In this document: piece by piece, positions 63,748 through 64,000 of the stretch
Numbering within the stretch: the stretch's first letter is position 1
Layout of the letters: each line of letters starts with the position of its first letter
From: Elizabethkingia sp. YR214
GTDB taxonomy: Bacteria > Bacteroidota > Bacteroidia > Flavobacteriales > Weeksellaceae
Length of the DNA stretch: 64,000 bases
Assembly: GCF_003058195.1 (NCBI RefSeq)
Contig: NZ_QBUH01000003.1
Location: forward strand, 463,169-527,168
Reading direction: 5' to 3'
Position numbers and translations under genes: made by a program
Notes under the pieces: model-generated
Databases searched by the model: none
The model's input: only the letters and a program-made list of their open reading frames with translations
Told to the model about the DNA's origin: nothing

Positions 63748-64000
63748 ATTTCAGACAGCTATTAATTGAGTATTTTTCTTTTCAGCAGCTAACATTTTAT
63801 ACTTATACTCAATAGGCGTAAGATTGCCTAGTGATTCATGTGGCCTCTTGTGATTATACTCTTCCATCCAGTCCTGTGTCAGTTCCCTTACCTGGTAAAG
63901 ATCAAAGAACAGGTAAGCATCCAATACCGCCTCCCGGTAAAGACGATTAAAACGTTCGATGTATCCGTTCTGCATAGGCCTTCCGGGCTGAATATATTGA
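63734..64000 (-). mobile_element. IS3-family insertion sequence, partial (right edge of window)
   Basis: The insertion end is inferred at 63734, where a TGTAAGTACCCC-type terminus adjoins the Rhs codons. TGT...CCCC resembles the ends of IS3-family elements. The rest of the IS, including its other end and most of the transposase, lies beyond the window. It disrupts the Rhs gene. Confidence 0.7.
63751..64000 (-). CDS. IS3-family transposase, C-terminal part
   Basis: 83 codons of an integrase-core (rve) transposase, open to the right edge. Visible are QPGRPMQNGYIERFN, containing the last Glu of the DDE triad, then DWMEEYNHKRPHESLGNLTPIEY, the conserved C-terminal IS3 OrfB motif. The stop is at 63751, inside the IS end. 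Confidence 0.9.
   Translation of the reverse strand, partial: QYIQPGRPMQNGYIERFNRLYREAVLDAYLFFDLYQVRELTQDWMEEYNHKRPHESLGNLTPIEYKYKMLAAEKKNTQLIAV

Overview
The window is AT-rich bacterial DNA with the signature of a flavobacterium. It has TAnnTTTG-type -7 promoter boxes, GLPGLI proteins, SusC/SusD proteins, a TamL lipoprotein, an F-ATPase operon without atpD/atpC, and a complex I operon with a short NuoG. The gene set fits the Chryseobacterium/Elizabethkingia group (Weeksellaceae). The genus is my inference; the class is well supported. There are no tRNA, rRNA or CRISPR features.

Layout. (1) 1-13.8 kb, minus strand: the complete nuoA-N complex I operon (nuoN runs off the left edge), with an outer-membrane barrel gene inserted between nuoF and nuoG. 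(2) 13.9-16.1 kb: a small membrane protein, a GNAT-like protein and a zinc membrane peptidase. (3) 16.3-21.8 kb, plus strand: a small membrane protein and atpB-E-F-H-A-G. (4) 21.8-34 kb, housekeeping: acetyltransferase, CNNM/CBS protein, clpS, GH95-like glycosidase, tamL, an RNA methyltransferase, a GLPGLI protein, an envelope-stress-like trio (YtxH, holin-X-like, unknown), cmk, pyrH and frr. (5) 34-38.2 kb: sulfatase, serine hydrolase, a duplicated zinc-ribbon-like protein and a WYL regulator sharing a divergent promoter. (6) 38.3-49.6 kb: a urease island (ureABC, barrel protein, ureEFGD) followed by a NiCoT-like permease, a urea channel, a TonB receptor and an AraC regulator. Together these could import nickel and urea and assemble urease. 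(7) 49.7-57.5 kb: a DUF4241 protein, a phosphodiesterase with a SusC/SusD pair, and a second GLPGLI protein. (8) 57.9-60.5 kb, minus strand: a second WYL regulator followed by a secreted protein and a quinone-oxidoreductase-like enzyme. (9) 60.7-64 kb, minus strand: an accessory, very AT-rich block. It holds an IS3 end cutting an Rhs protein, the Rhs toxin tip with its putative immunity gene, a REP-associated transposase with flanking REP hairpins, and a second toxin remnant with a second putative immunity gene.

The strongest unexplained signals are as follows. Both WYL regulators carry the same 10-5-10 palindrome, placed 5-6 bp upstream of a TAnnTTTG box; at 37.2 kb the palindrome is flanked by such boxes on both sides. 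The Rhs block has two toxin/immunity cassettes that end in the same roughly 100-bp two-hairpin element, separated by a RAYT/REP unit. A 76-residue protein is an exact duplication of a Cys3-His unit. All functions are read from sequence motifs by eye; no searches were run.
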